From Promerops cafer (lineage: Eukaryota > Chordata > Aves > Passeriformes > Nectariniidae), in assembly GCA_013398275.1 (NCBI GenBank), contig VZSE01010903.1, positions 74,635 to 138,634 of the forward strand: a DNA stretch of 64,000 nt. The letters run 5' to 3'. Positions 51,101-64,000 of this stretch are shown here, one piece after another. Position numbers and translations under genes: made by a program. Below the pieces are notes generated by a model. That model searched no databases, had not been told where the DNA came from, and was given only the letters and a program-made list of their open reading frames with translations. The stretch's first letter is position 1; each line of letters opens with the position of its first letter.

Positions 51101-52689
51101 TGAGCTCCCTTCTTCCTTGTATAATTCTTCATCATTGTCACTCCACCCTACTAAGGCTACCCACCCAGGCTTAATTTTGTTCCTTTCACTTGTTCCATAC
51201 TGCAAATATTCATTTTTTTTATGCCTCTTGTGATTTCAAATTGTGCATTAAATATACTTTTCAGGGATTTAAAAGAAATAATTTACTCTGTCATTTTAAT
51301 TTACAAGTTTATGGGAGTTTTTCTCTTTCTTTTTTTTCCTGTACAGCGAGCTGTTGCTGTAACAGATATTTTTATATGTAAAGCTGGACTGCAGTCTCTT
51401 TGATATTATGAAATTTTTTCATAAGACACTATAGCAGATTGCTTAATGGTACCAATCTTATTTTTAAGTTAAAGCAGAACTCTTGATTCCTTTTTTCTTT
51501 CTCTAGGTATTTACCCATCTCTTTCTTTCAGGCTATTGCACTTCAATACTGCTTTTCCAATATTATTTCTTTAATCTTGGTTCTCCCTTCTGTGTGACTC
51601 AGCCCACAAAGTCTAGGTCAGTTAATAAAAATTGTCAGCTTTCCACATAGTCAAGAAAACAGGCCCATGCAAGAGGCTCTAGCTGATTTTGGGTAACAAG
51701 AGAATGGAAAACTATCTTTTAGTGACTAAAGAGTAGCTTTTGTTCTTGCATGATAGCTTAGGTAGTTTCAGTTCTTAAAACCAGCTACACCAGGATTGGG
51801 AGCTCTACATAGGCTGTATTTGAAGTGTCTCATATGGTAGTAAGAGAATAACATTTGTAGAAGACCCAGCTGCCTGTCAAGAAAAATAAAGCAGGCTACT
51901 GCGTGCCTAATTCTCATTCCTACAGCCTGTGCTGCTAAAATGTGATCTCTGCTGCTTGGAGGTGTCATGTTAGACCATTGTCTGTCATACTGTAGTAAGA
52001 AAAAAGCAGTATTTCTCATTCCAAACGATGGTGGCACTGTTTTCCAATAGTTTTACTGTAGTTCAACATGGAATCACTTTAGAATATGAACCATCCGTTC
52101 AGTCCTGAATTGTTGCTGAATATAGTCAGGCTCTCACAATGTCCTGCTTTGTTATGTGGGTCAGGGTGAGTCTTTTGGTGCTCCTTTGCTACTGTGCTTT
52201 GGTGTCTCTCAGCATGAACCTTGGCATATGAAAATTTCTTTGTGGCTTTAAACGTTATAAAGTTGTTTTTTTTCAGGACCAGTGACCAAGAGAAGTAATT
52301 CTATGTGGCTTAGACTTAATTCAGAAATAAACATGTAATTAGGAGATAATTATAGCCATGAGATAATTTGATATAAGGGAGATGTAAATGTAGATTTTGG
52401 ATAACTTTCGCTACATAAAAAACCTTATTTACCTGTGGTTTTGTTCACGTTTTAAGAACAGCTCTTTCAGTTCAGGGCTTGTGATAGGAGGAACTAATTA
52501 ATTGCAGAGACATCCTTCTTGATGATTCAAAGCTTTTTAATTACTTTCTAAAGTTTCTTTGACATACCTGTATATTCTGCCCTTGTTGCTGAAATGTCCA
52601 CACAGTATTTACCTGAGTTAGAAGCAGTTGGATCAGTCCTCCATAGCATCAGCAAGCACAGGAAAAATGAGTCTGGATCCATAGGAATT

Positions 52690-53060
52690 GACATCAGTGT
52701 TCACGAAAGACACAGGCTGTTCTCTGGAGCTTTACAGGGCAGTGGGAGACACACCTTCCCGAGCACAAAGGGGCTCTGGGGCTGCCGGGAGAAGAACTGG
52801 AGAGCAGGTGCTTCTGGATAACTGGCTCTGGTGCAGAGCTGAGAACTGTTAGACAACATCTTACTTTCTGAGTTGTTCTTGCCCCTGGCAACTCCTGAAA
52901 CAAAGGGACTGGACAATCCAAGTCCTCTGCTGAAGGTATTCAGGCACCTTGCTGTCAGCTGATTGAAATGCCTGTAACAACCTTAGGCTGTGTGTTGCTG
53001 CCAGCTGTGCTGTAGCTGTGACTGTTCTCCAAGGGCCACCCCTGTAAGCAAGTTCTTTCA
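52690..53060. other. GC-richer patch of unknown nature
   Basis: This segment is of mixed composition and is open in overlapping short frames on both strands (60-75 codons). It contains CCGAGC and GCCGGGAG segments with CpGs near 52759 and 52785. I find no consistent frame, splice structure or similarity to CR1. An old repeat or a regulatory segment is possible. Confidence 0.25.
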
Positions 53061-53842
53061 AGCCATTTTCAGAAAATGGTATTTAAGGAGCAGAAGGGAA
53101 GACAGCCTTTTTTTTTATGTTACCTCTTACTGTCAAAGCATTTCTGTAGCTGTTAGACCCTACGTTCACTACAGCATTAGTGGTATGAAATCCTTCAGCT
53201 CTTAAAGAGTTCAAAACGCTGGTTAGAAAGAAAAGTCAGCAGCCTTAGAATACAAATGGTGTTCTATGTATAATTTAGTGTCTCTATTTTATTTCAGACA
53301 TGCCAAATCAAATGAAACCAATAATATTGATATAAGACAGTGCTGGAAATTTTGTACTAAGCAGTACACAGCTTTTGGGGAAATATGCAGGGAAAGCTGA
53401 AAGAATGGTTCAAAAAAACCAAAGTTTACTTCCAGCCAAAACCTTACTTTTGCAGTTCTAGAGATATCTTTATACCTTTGGCAAACCAGTAGAAAATAAG
53501 ACCAGTAAGACAAGGAGGGAGCTCCTAACTCATTTTTGTGGCCACTATGTATTGTCTATCACATATGCTCACAGACACATCTTGGTCATGCCAGACTGGA
53601 GCCTATTTCAGCATAAATAACTGTATCTCTTAAGATCTCTTGGACTGTGAAAATTCCATTTCTACAAAGTAAAAGAACATATCCACCTGCAAAATGTTTT
53701 CCCTAGTGGATAATGTCTTGTGAGTTTCCATGTCAGTGGATTATTACAGCTCCTTGATGATCTTGGGAGGAATAATACAACTTTTACCAATTTCATTTTC
53801 TCTGCACAAGGTTGTGGGGGTTTTTGGTGTGGGTTTTTTCCA

Positions 53843-53861
53843 TTTTTTTTTTTTTTTTTTT
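53843..53861. repeat. Poly(T) run, 19 bases
   Basis: An uninterrupted T homopolymer preceded by T/G-rich simple sequence from about 53816. Confidence 0.88.
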
Positions 53862-56148
53862 CTTTTTCACAGCACTATTTTGTGTGTGCATGCATGCCAG
53901 GATTTATGACTGAATAAACCAAATATAGAACAGACTACTTACATAATATTTAACATATGTTATAATGTCAGATGTGAGTTAATTTTAGAAAGAGTAATGG
54001 AGCAAACCAGACAAAATGGATCATCACTTTTCCCTGAATGTGATTAAGCAAAGAGGAAGGATTCTATCCCACCCCACCCATGTACTTGGTATAAATTTCC
54101 TGCAAGTCCTTTAACAGAGGAATATAAAACTGACTTCCAAGTGAATATGGACAGATGTTGGGTGGTCCTATTTTGCACATGATTATTCAATGCTCTTCTA
54201 TAGGAACACACTGGTTCCCATCCAAGTAAAAAGCCTGAAAAAAAAGATTCTTCATCACATTGTCCAATCTAAAGGTAATGTATTCTGTTAAGGAACAAAA
54301 TTCAGATAAAAGGTGCCTCAGTCCTTAAAGGACCAATAAAAAATTAGATTAAAACCCATTTGTTACTGAATTCTGAAGCAGTGTGGGTGTTGCACTGAAA
54401 ACTATTAAGGCTCTTACTTTGTATGAGTAATATGTGTTATGGTAATGTCTTTAAATTTCTATTCAAGCTGAAGAAAATTTGTTTCAAAAATATGCAAAAT
54501 TTATGTCTGTAAAGAAGTAACCAAGAGTCACATTCTGATCCATCCATTCCCTACACGTGTGAACGGTAACTGATGTGTGTAGCTTCATGTTAACAGATGC
54601 TCAACACTGTGCATTGTGTGTCCTGAGCTAAAATGCCCAGGCCTGGTGTTTGGCAGCTTAGACTGAATCTGAAACCCACAATTCTGTGCAAAATGGTGAG
54701 AGGAGGATATTTTTGATTGTTTCCCTTTGGTTTGCAAAGAGCAAACTGGGTATGCTCAATCATATCTGATCAAAGATGGATAGAAAATAAAACACTATGA
54801 ATGTGATCCTTTTGGACCCAGGGAATTTTGTAGTATTCTGTAGGAAGAAGTGGGAAACCCTCCTTATAGTCCACCTAATATTTTTCTTGCTCATGTGTTA
54901 CCGTTTTTTACTGTTTTTTTCACATTGCTTCTTCACCTCACACTAATTCTCACAATATCTGCTATTACTTCACTTAAAATACTTGTAGACCTATAATTAG
55001 TCCTGTAGCTGTTTGTTTTAAGACAAATCATCTTAGATTCATGTGCATGTTTCAGTTCAATAAGACAGTCAATAGAGGAAGATCTAGGGATGTTAAGAAA
55101 GATAAGATGTAATTTCTGGTACGACATAACTTGAGTTTGAAAGTTCTGCTGTAATCAATTTTATTTAAGACATAACAGCACAAGAGAAGTTTGTTAGAGC
55201 ACTGAAAATATGGGGATATGCTTCAGGTAATACCAGAGTCCTTGTTGAACTTGATTAGGTTTTTGTTTTGATTGTTGCAAGTTAATTTAGTGGCAAAACT
55301 TCAGCAATGATAAATGTATTTTAGAGCTATATAGAAATCCAAAGGTTCTTTTTCACTTTAATTTCCTTCTTTTGGAAACAAAAGAAAACAAAAACCCCTA
55401 AGACTTCAGAGAATGTTGGGACTTCACCTATGAGAGATTAAGAGAAAATTTCTCTCCTAAACTCTGACAGCTGAAAGTTACCAGGAATTCTGGCCTATAT
55501 ACAGATAAACAGAAACTGTATTCTGAAAGATGTTACTAGAATTTCAGCTTTCTCTCTCTCCTACTCATGCTTTACTGGCAGTATTGTACAAGCTGAATTT
55601 CTTTGTAGAACAGTACTCCTCACGAAAAGTGTCATACATCCATCAGGTTTCAGGGAAAGTGTCAGAAGTGAAAGCCAGTGCTACCAACTGCAGGAAAACA
55701 ACATTTTTTCTCCCCCAGTGAAGCTGAGTTCTGTGGGTGCTGACCTCCTGGAATTTGTGGCCAGCATTCATCATGACCTAGCTCTGTGGTGGGCCAAGTC
55801 CTGCAGAGTGGCTACAGAACCCAGATGGAAATGCTGGCTCACTGTAGGATAATTTATTTTGGTTAAATGAGGTTGCAGACTACAAGCTTAATTTTAGGTT
55901 ATCCTGATGGTAAAATTATATGTCATAAACCAGAGGGAGAAGTTTTGTTTGACCTTTCATAATAAAGGATTGGGGAGTGACAGGAGATGTGCAGGGAGTA
56001 TGTATTAGCTAGAAAACCCAACTGGAAGGAATTTTGTATTCTAATTTATGTCAGATTCCACACTGCGAATAACAAAGCCCAATCAAAATAATGAGATGAA
56101 ATTCAAAAAATACCAGTATTTTAGGGTAAATTTAGGCTATTGTCTCAC

Positions 56149-56160
56149 CAAGGCAGACAT
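56149..56160 (-). other. Possible 12-nt microexon (minus strand)
   Basis: On the minus strand TACTAAC (56178-56172), an ideal branch-point sequence, is followed by TACTTTCTTAG, then ATGTCTGCCTTG (12 bases, in-frame, MSAL), then a GTGAGAC donor. All three splicing signals are strong, and the length is a multiple of three as in most neuronal microexons. The branch A lies only about 12 nt from the AG, closer than usual. There is no other evidence that it is used. Confidence 0.2.
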
Positions 56161-59100
56161 CTAAGAAAGTAGTTAGTATTAATGTATTCCAGGTTCTAAT
56201 TTCATTAATAAATTCGTTATATTCAAAATATCTTCTTTTTTAATATTGCTGATAATGAAGAAAAGTGTCCAGGAAAACCCTAGCTGGTTTTTAATTTATA
56301 TTCACAGTATCTGAACAAACAGCACAACTGTATTCCATAACATGTGTAGCTGAACAGGTAAACAAAAGAAAACTCTGCTGAAACTTTTTAATAAAACAAA
56401 TAATGGGTAAATAAGTTCCCTGCATCCAAACACAGTTTTCTGTGTATTCATCAGCCTAAAGTTTTGCTTTGGATGATTTTAGCAGTAATTTTCTAGACAG
56501 CGTAAAAGTGTACTGAAGCTCTTAGACCCCAACAAAACTCCAGCAAAATTTTCATCCTGTATCCTGTATTTAGTACTGGCTGACCTGGAGATTAAAGATC
56601 AAGCTTTGCATGCAGAGGTTGCTTTTTCTTAATCATAATAAAACTCTGACCACTTCACACTATTAAAGAAAAGTAATCAAAGACTTGCCTTAGTTGTATC
56701 CAGATTCATTGAATATATCTGAAGAAAAATTAGGCATAGTCTATTGTCAATTCTCACTACAGTATTCATGCAAAGTTTCAAGGTAAAATTCTCCTTTGAT
56801 TGTGTTTATGGAATGGTTTTAAGGGTCTGAGCATAGTCAGAGCTTCCTGCCTGGCTGTCAGTGATGTCATAGCCATGTCAATAATGCCCTCTAGGTGAAG
56901 GACTCTGACTCTTTCTCTCTCTCCCTTTTGATTTAAAAATTCCATTTCATAATAGACACTTAAGGGAAAGTCTTCACCTTCTTGCTTTATTGCACTATCC
57001 AAAGTATATAAAAATCCTCAGAAAATGCACTACCTGTCATGTCTTACTGCTTAAATATAGGTCAGAAAATCTGCCATATCAGACAGGATGGTGCAAGCAC
57101 TACCCTGGAACGGCCTCAGAGGGCAGGGAAAAATCTAACTCTGTCCTCAACTTCCATGAGAGCAGAACCCAGAATAGCTCCAGTTAGAGTGCACAAACAT
57201 GGGAGCAGTGGAAGAATGATCTCAACTCTTGGTATTGATCAAGCCACGCAAATGACATTAGCCCTGGGAGAGGCCCATGTGGCAGCAAAGCAGATGCTCT
57301 GGATCAGACTCTTAGATCAGTGGAAATTATTGTAGTTTATGTCTAAGGCTTCAGAGAGCTTTTATTTGGAACACATTCTTGCAAATACCAAAACAGAGAA
57401 GCGTTCCAAATTTACCTGTGGTGAACTATCACTAATAACCTCAGCCCTGCCTTTTTGATTTGTCAGTTATGATTTTAGTTGCCTACTTAATACAAAAAAG
57501 AAAAAAAAAATAGCTAAATCAAGGGAGAAGTCGACAGCCTTTCATTTTCTTTTAAGAGGCCATATTGCTTATTTCAAGCAAAGCTGGTAACATTCCAATG
57601 TTCTTTTGATAAGCATATTAACCAAGACCAAAGACCATGGGAACAAAAAGAAAATGGCATTGTGGGTTATGCAAGTAAGCATTTTTGTTTTCATTTCTGT
57701 GCAAGATGAGTGGTGTTGCAGGATGATACAGAGCAGAACTCATTGTTAATGCATTTTTGCAAGGAAGTTCTCAGAAGACAAGGGGTCTCTGGAAACAGCT
57801 TTCAGACAAGGTCAAGGGTAACAAAATGCTTCTGGACACTATTCTTCAGGCTAGCAGTCTAGTCTGTATTTTTCTCATACTCTGGCTGGAAACATTAAAA
57901 ATAACAGTTTAATTATCTCAGTTGAAATTTACTGCGACATGAAAAGAATACTGTCAACTTTGTTAAAAGAACTTACAGGTACACTCTCTGCCCTTTAGCC
58001 TGTGTGGCACTTTTTGCTGATTTATGGTCATTTTTCTAGTGAAAAAAGGATTCTCACATTGTTACTTTTTGGGAGCTCTACCAGTAGATGAGAAATGGAG
58101 AGCACACTTGTGCAGGGAGTATCTGCTGAAATTAATTTAAACCAAACAGCTGTCAAATATACAAAGTAAAAAAAATACATACACTGTGGTTTCCCACAAA
58201 AACCTTCAATTTATATTTACAAAAATGCTGCTTAGGACAACAGACAAAACAATCTATTATATATCTATGTACAAACTGTTCTAAGTTGATCATATGCCTT
58301 TAATTAAGGCACTTATGAGCTAGGCCACTTTCATCATAACAAATCTTCCATCCTTTTCTTAGTCAGAATCTTTTGAAAGATAGGACAGCCTAAGAAAAAT
58401 GGAAGCTATTAGGATTAACATATTCATATTTAACAAATGGATCCTTTTGCATAAGCAATAAATCTCCTAGAATATATCACGTTATTTCCTGCAAATGGTC
58501 CTATGAAGTAGACTTTTTCTTTTTGTTCCTCCTTTAATTTGACTGCATTCAGCTACATCTGGGAAGTCCTGCTCACTGTTCCCTTATCAGTGAGCTAAGG
58601 CTTTAATTTACAGGCAAAACTCCTGTCTTTTCAATATGAAGAAGCATATCTACAACAAAATTTGTGTTCTCTTTCTGATTATAGAATGATGTATTTGTGG
58701 TGTAAAAGATATAGGATTAACCACTACAAATTAAATTAGAAATGGATCCTTTGTTGTACATTTTAGACATTTTTGTTATGTTCTGAGTAAATGAATGTTG
58801 TGGTTCAAACTTTTAAAGTAAAAACTTCTTGTATCTTAAACTTGGAAATAAAACCAACCTCTCCCACTGTAATAGGTAATACTTGCCCCTCCTTGTACAC
58901 GGGCATTTTTGCCAGTGCATACCAATAAGTAGTGTTCTCCAGATGGATAATTTTGTCCACAGCTGTCCTTCAAAGTTGCTGCCAGTTACTTTTAATTGAA
59001 AGAAAACTTTCTATAGCAATGATGTTCTCTTGCAAAGTAACTTCTATTTTTTTTCCATGTAAAACTGCAGCCAGTAGCCTGAGAATTGGTGGTTCTGACA

Positions 59101-62100
59101 GTTTAGAAATATTTATTCCACTTTTTATTGGCCCTCTGAGGAAAAGAGAAACAATCAAGAAAAGGGAATGCACAATTGAGGTTAACCTGATCTGAACCTT
59201 GAGCTGCGAATACTCATGGGTCATTCTTATATGACTATTTAATTCAGAAGCTGTAGAGAATGAAACAGATTTACTTCAATCTCTGTTTTAACAGTTTTGT
59301 AAGTCTACCACAATCATCATCACAATCAAAGGTGTATAAATGCTTTATTTTCACTGCCTTGAAGATCCATTGCATATTAAAACAGTCTTCCAACAGCATG
59401 ACACTTCCACTTTTTCAGGCCAGAGTGCACTCTGCACCTTCTGCAGAGTCTCCCACTTAAATTACCATTACTCTTCCATTATTATTCAAATCATAATCAG
59501 GGTAATTTATACAGTTGTATCTGTGTTTTGGTTGGGCTGAGACACTGCTCCTGGGAGTGATCTTGCTAACAAAGGTTCCTACTTGAATCACTAGAATGCA
59601 GTACAATTCTATCCTTATTCTCCACACAACCCTCCTCTACTTTTCACCTTCTGACATAAACCCAAGGGGACGTGTTCTGTTAGAACACTTGGTTCTGAGA
59701 GGTTCCTCGCTCATCTGTTGCTCACAAAAATTGCTGCATACATGGGAAAACAGCTTCCTCAAGAACTGGTTACAGATGAGTACATGGAATAAAAGAGGTG
59801 GTGCCTTGTAATATTTAAGAGTGCAGGCTGTGCCCTTTTACCTCTTCTGTCAGAAACTTGTAGTACTGGTTGAGTCTTTACCTCCCCCTCTTCTAGTGGA
59901 TTCTCCAAAAGAATTCCCCCTGTTCTTTATGTGGTTCATCTCATCCCTTTTTGGCATCTGGGGTTGGCTGAAGGTATTCTTTCCCTTCCCCTTTGAAAGA
60001 GCTGCAGGAGATGGAAAAGCTTGGCCATTGTTTCTTCTGTGGAGAGACTATGGGGCAATATTTGCTTGCTAAAGTAGATGTCATGTTTTGTTGGGGGTGT
60101 GGCAGGGCTTGCTCTCAGGATTGTGCCTCCTGAGGTATTGCCTGCTATTATCATCCTTTTTCTCCAGGCTGACATTGTATGAAATGGGAGAGGGCATGAT
60201 GTCTCTGTCAGTCTCATAACTAAAAGCCCATTGGGGATTGAGGGTACTACAGTGAAGACTTGCTTCCCATTTTCTGTCTCTTGCACAAAGTCAGAGTGCA
60301 TAACATATGAGCTAAAAAGAATCTGGGGAAAAAAGAGGGAGAGGGTTGTTTTTTCAGGTTCTATGAAATGTTCACAGCACAGCTCCATGAGTTGTCAACA
60401 CAATGAGACTGACAGCAAACTTTGCCAAGAGGCAAGAAAAAAGCCTCAAGATCTTAAACCAGCATTGCTACTGAGCTCCCTGTCATCAAACCATGATGTA
60501 AATTTTATTGTGATCTTCAGAGAGAAGGCCACACTAGTGTTAACCTCTCCATAGATTGAACTTTGCATGGATCTTTCTTCTACTGAAAGACCTATGAAAT
60601 CCAATTCTGAATATTTCTTGTATCTCTGTCTTGTTCACAAAGACAGCAGCTCTTTTTTTTTTTCAAAATGCCAGCCTTCATTTTCACTCCACAGAGCTGC
60701 TCGTATATGAATCTCACTCATTCAGAAATGGTGTGGTTATGGGCACTGTCTCAAGAAGTTTCCCCTGCTAAAAAATTCAGGAAGTCAAGCAGTAAAAGTT
60801 AACACAGCATATGAATTTTGGTTAGCAGCAATACACCCCTAACTTTTCTTTCTTTAAACTGCCAACAGTTTAAAAAAAGACATTTGCATGTAATCATTAG
60901 CATTTTTGTTTTCAATTACTGCTGAAAAGGATTCAGGCAAGAAATTATGTTAGATCTGACCAAAGGATGAAAATCTAATTTTGTGGCAACATTTGAAGTT
61001 TCAGCACATATGTTCCTCTATGGAGTGAAAATAAATCTCCCTAACACTTTTTGAAAAACATTTGAGTTAAAGTAGAAAGGTGCTTGAGTAGGTTGGGATG
61101 TCTGAGGACCCCTTTCCTTACTTGCCACATAAAACTTTGTGGAACCAGCATCATCCCAGCATTCTAGATTTGATAACAACAGCCTTTTCAAAATCTACTC
61201 TTTCTCCAAAGTTGGAAATATTTTTATTACTTTTAATACTAAGACACCATTAGTAATTCTTCTAATTCAGGCTATAATTTATTGTAGTTTTCATTGCAGC
61301 TAAATTGCATGAAGTTTTGGTTTTGTTCCCACAACAGTTTTCACATCACATTCTAGTCTGAGGACATCATGTGTGTTTAGCATATATACATAGCAACATG
61401 CATATATTCCACACAAAGTGTCTCTGGTTCCAAGACCTGATATAGGACAGAACATCTGCAATAGCATCATTGTTGCTATTTCTACATGTCATGTTTATTC
61501 TAAGTAGAGAAATACAGATTGAAGGACTCCCTGAATTAGTTTTTTTTTTTTTTTTCTCTTTTTTGCCTTGTAAAGAATAGGAATGATAATGCTCTTCATG
61601 AATTGGGGAACAGACTACATTGCTTCATGAAAATTTGTTGGTTTTAACATGGTGGCTGGTAGCATTTCACTCATGAATAGAAGTTTGTCTGCATGAACAG
61701 CCATGAATCAAGTGGAAAATGAAAGAAAAAGGATCTAATAGTTTGAATGTGACTACTGTCTTTTGGTATTCAGGGTGATGAATGTTAAAGGTTCAGGATT
61801 GTCATAAAAGACTTTCCCAGAGATTTCTGAAAAGTTTTTTTCTTTAAATCTAGCTAAAGAAAGCAGAGTAGTTTTAGAAAATCTAAATTATGGTGCACAT
61901 ATATATTGCTCCAGCTCTTGACATGCAGTATGTTTTTCACATATTGACTGGAGACAGCTGTTAGTACATGCACAAACAGTGGAGAAGGGGAGACGATGGA
62001 GTGTTCTGAGGCTGAGAATATTAAGAATATTAAGGTTGGTCTTTTATTAAGATAAATTGTTTTGGACATGCAGAATAACTTGTGGAAACTAAAGTTATAG

Positions 62101-64000
62101 TGACATTTTCTTATTAATACCTATTAAGTCTATTTTTGTCTGGAATTCAGGACAATTGCATCCATTCTGATATGCCTGTTTACTGTGATTGTTCTTTTTG
62201 GAAAGTAAAATTATTTCCCAAGTAAAATACGCTTTTTCCAGGAATACTTGTGGTATCCTCTGCTACCAAATAGCTATACATGTCCACTCCTGAGGACAGT
62301 TTGAAGTCTGTGGAGAGCTTCTGGCTCTCAGAACCTATGAATAGCCTTTGTTATACTGACTCAGTGGAAGGTGACGTACAATTTTAAAGTTCTACTTCCT
62401 TTCAATTAGCAGCTGATCACATTTGATGAGTTAGATTGTTTCCCTTGTGCCAATTTTCAGTCAACAGTGTGTATGAGTTGTTAAACATTCCCGTGTACAG
62501 AAACAATAGGAAGTGATTAAAGTGGGGCCAATCTGGTCATGGTCATTACAAAGGAAACTGCCTTATCCTTAGAAAGTAAAAAAAATAAATACCTTGGTTT
62601 TAGCCAGGCTAGATAGAAAATTCACTTCAACAACCTCACATAACAGTAGCCATTTTCCTAAAAAGAGATCTATCTTGAAGACTGACAAAAAATATAATGG
62701 ACAAGTTTGGTATTGGTAAAAGGTATTTTCTCTCTCTTTTTTTCCATCTGTATAATTCAGTCTATCTGTAAATATAAGTATTTTGTGTATGTATGTTTTG
62801 TTGTAAAAATATTGAAGTGGGACTATGATATTTAAAGGATTTGAATTTGTGTCTGAAGGAGTCTTTGCCCTGGTAGTATAGATTTACTTTTGTAATAAGT
62901 ATAACTAGTAAGATTTCCTGCTCTGCCATGAGATCATTTCAGGGACATCTTGTTCAGGCAAATGAGTTCTGCTCTGAGCAGGCCATTATTATTACCAAAC
63001 TAAACCTTCTCATGTCTTGGTAAGGAGGATTTCCCTGTAGTTTAGGCACAAGCCAGGGGTTAAGGAAATTTACCTTCAGATCTCCTGTCTCAGAACATTA
63101 TATTGTTTGGTGAGGATCCCTTCTTAGACTTTTGGCTTTTGAGATTTTAGGATCAGTGCTGTTTTATTTCACTGAACGCCATTGTGGGGAAGGCTGGGAT
63201 CAGACCCCATACACAGAAGAAATGTAGGCACCGAGAAGAGTAAATGCAATATTTTTGTCCCTTGTCACTCAGAGAGATAAAAGGTAGGACAGTTGTATTT
63301 TGAGATGGGTAAAGAATTTCTTTTTCATTTTAGATGTCCTCAGGTTATGATGTTGCTGTGGTTATTTTTTTTTTAATTAATTTCTTAGATTTGAAGTTAC
63401 CTAGCTTTCCAATCAATAAGCAAAGAATGAGAGATGGAAAGGAGGTGGTTTCACAGTTCAAGTTCCTCTTGAGTCATAGTCTCTGGCTTAGGGACAGCAA
63501 AGGGCCATATTTTGCAGTTAAAGGATGAAATGTGTGATGGAAAAACAGAGTATCATGGTGAGTAGTCTGTCACAGGGAACTGAGCAATGTGACATAATTT
63601 CCATCCTATTCCACACTGTGAAAAGTGTCTGTGCAGGCCTGTGTGCTCAGCAGCATGAGGCTGGACTGGTTATGGCTAGAACACAATTGCTGTGTTTTGG
63701 AACAGTCCCTCCCTTTTATCATCCAGTAAAAATTCATGCAGCGATCTTGTTGTTGCACACTCTCCTCAATGTGTTCAGGTCCCTTTGCAGCCACCATATT
63801 TTACAGGGGAATTGCCCCCCAGCCATAATTTTACTGCTCTTAATAACATATTCCTCTGGAAAGATGAACAACTATTAAAAAATCTTGGCTCAGGATGATT
63901 AGATTAGATTATATTCCTCTCTTCTGACTCTTTTGTTTGAATTTTTAGAATTATTTGGTTTAATTCCACATCTGGGGAAAATTCTATGGTTTATTTATAA
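56161..64000. other. Non-coding DNA, no supported gene
   Basis: This is AT-rich unique sequence. The longest open frame of the window (150 codons, minus strand, 59936-60388) has no recognisable domain, signal or splice context and is probably chance. A poly(T) run lies at 61540-61555. No transposon is identified. Confidence 0.6.
61540..61555. repeat. Poly(T) run, 16 bases
   Basis: A T homopolymer followed by a C/T-rich stretch. No adjacent retroposon body is recognised. Confidence 0.85.

Larger units (their letters stand above)
43557..56148. other. Non-coding DNA, no supported gene
   Basis: This is AT-rich, with GC-richer patches at 47830-48190 and 52690-53060 (listed separately), a short CpG cluster at about 45070-45120 and simple repeats. 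I recognise no gene, RNA gene or transposon. Confidence 0.6.

Noticed and set aside
56778..57002. 74-codon minus-strand frame with a charged, protein-like translation
   Set aside because: There is no splice pair around it, no recognised motif, and the GAGAGAGAAAG low-complexity run explains the charged stretch.
59936..60388. 150-codon minus-strand open frame, the longest in the window
   Set aside because: The composition shows no domain or transmembrane pattern and there is no splice or start context. One frame of this length is expected by chance in 64 kb.
61117..61165. 42-bp minus-strand open segment before GTAAGG
   Set aside because: The acceptor is mediocre, composition is uninformative and nothing nearby supports it.

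Overview
This is a strongly AT-rich, CpG-poor stretch of vertebrate nuclear DNA, most likely from a bird. The main evidence for a bird is CR1 LINE sequence. At 30.83-31.69 kb there is an avian-type CR1 3' part on the minus strand, with the typical tail built from ATTCTATGA-like units. At 15.08-15.73 kb there is a second, more decayed CR1 3' end on the plus strand. At 33.65-33.91 kb there is a much older CR1 fragment on the minus strand, of the kind also found in turtles and crocodilians. I see no bacterial-style genes, operons, rRNA, tRNA, CRISPR array or intact transposon. Every open frame is short and fits chance in AT-rich DNA, except where noted.

The window is best read as a long intron or an intergenic desert. 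I found a small set of exon-like segments: open frames bounded by good splice acceptors and donors. On the minus strand they are 41889-41921 (33 bp), 41329-41578 (an open frame with a GTAAGT donor), 6387-6452 (66 bp), 5479-5541 (63 bp) and 41-79 (39 bp). Four of these have lengths divisible by three and are open in phase 0, so they could be joined in frame. There is also a possible 12-nt microexon at 56149-56160. On the plus strand the best candidate is 40243-40380 (138 bp, 46 open codons, strong splice sites), followed by 3024-3143 and 43516-43556. I cannot name the host gene from any of these peptides. Candidates lie on both strands, and strong-looking splice pairs do arise by chance at this scale, so some or all may be pseudo-exons. 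All are given modest confidence.

The layout is as follows. 0-7 kb: AT-rich sequence with three minus-strand exon candidates, one plus-strand candidate and a pair of identical TAATTA-core motifs around one of them. 7-15 kb: featureless non-coding. 15.1-15.7 kb: CR1 on the plus strand. 16-30 kb: non-coding, with small tandem duplications and one GC/CpG-richer patch at 26.44-26.69 kb. 30.8-31.7 kb: CR1 on the minus strand. 33.65-33.9 kb: ancient CR1. 40.2-43.6 kb: the densest cluster of exon candidates, on both strands. 44-64 kb: non-coding, with AT repeats, two GC-richer patches and the possible microexon. Nothing here clearly indicates a new biological system. The most useful leads are the exon candidates, which a protein or RNA-seq alignment would settle quickly.
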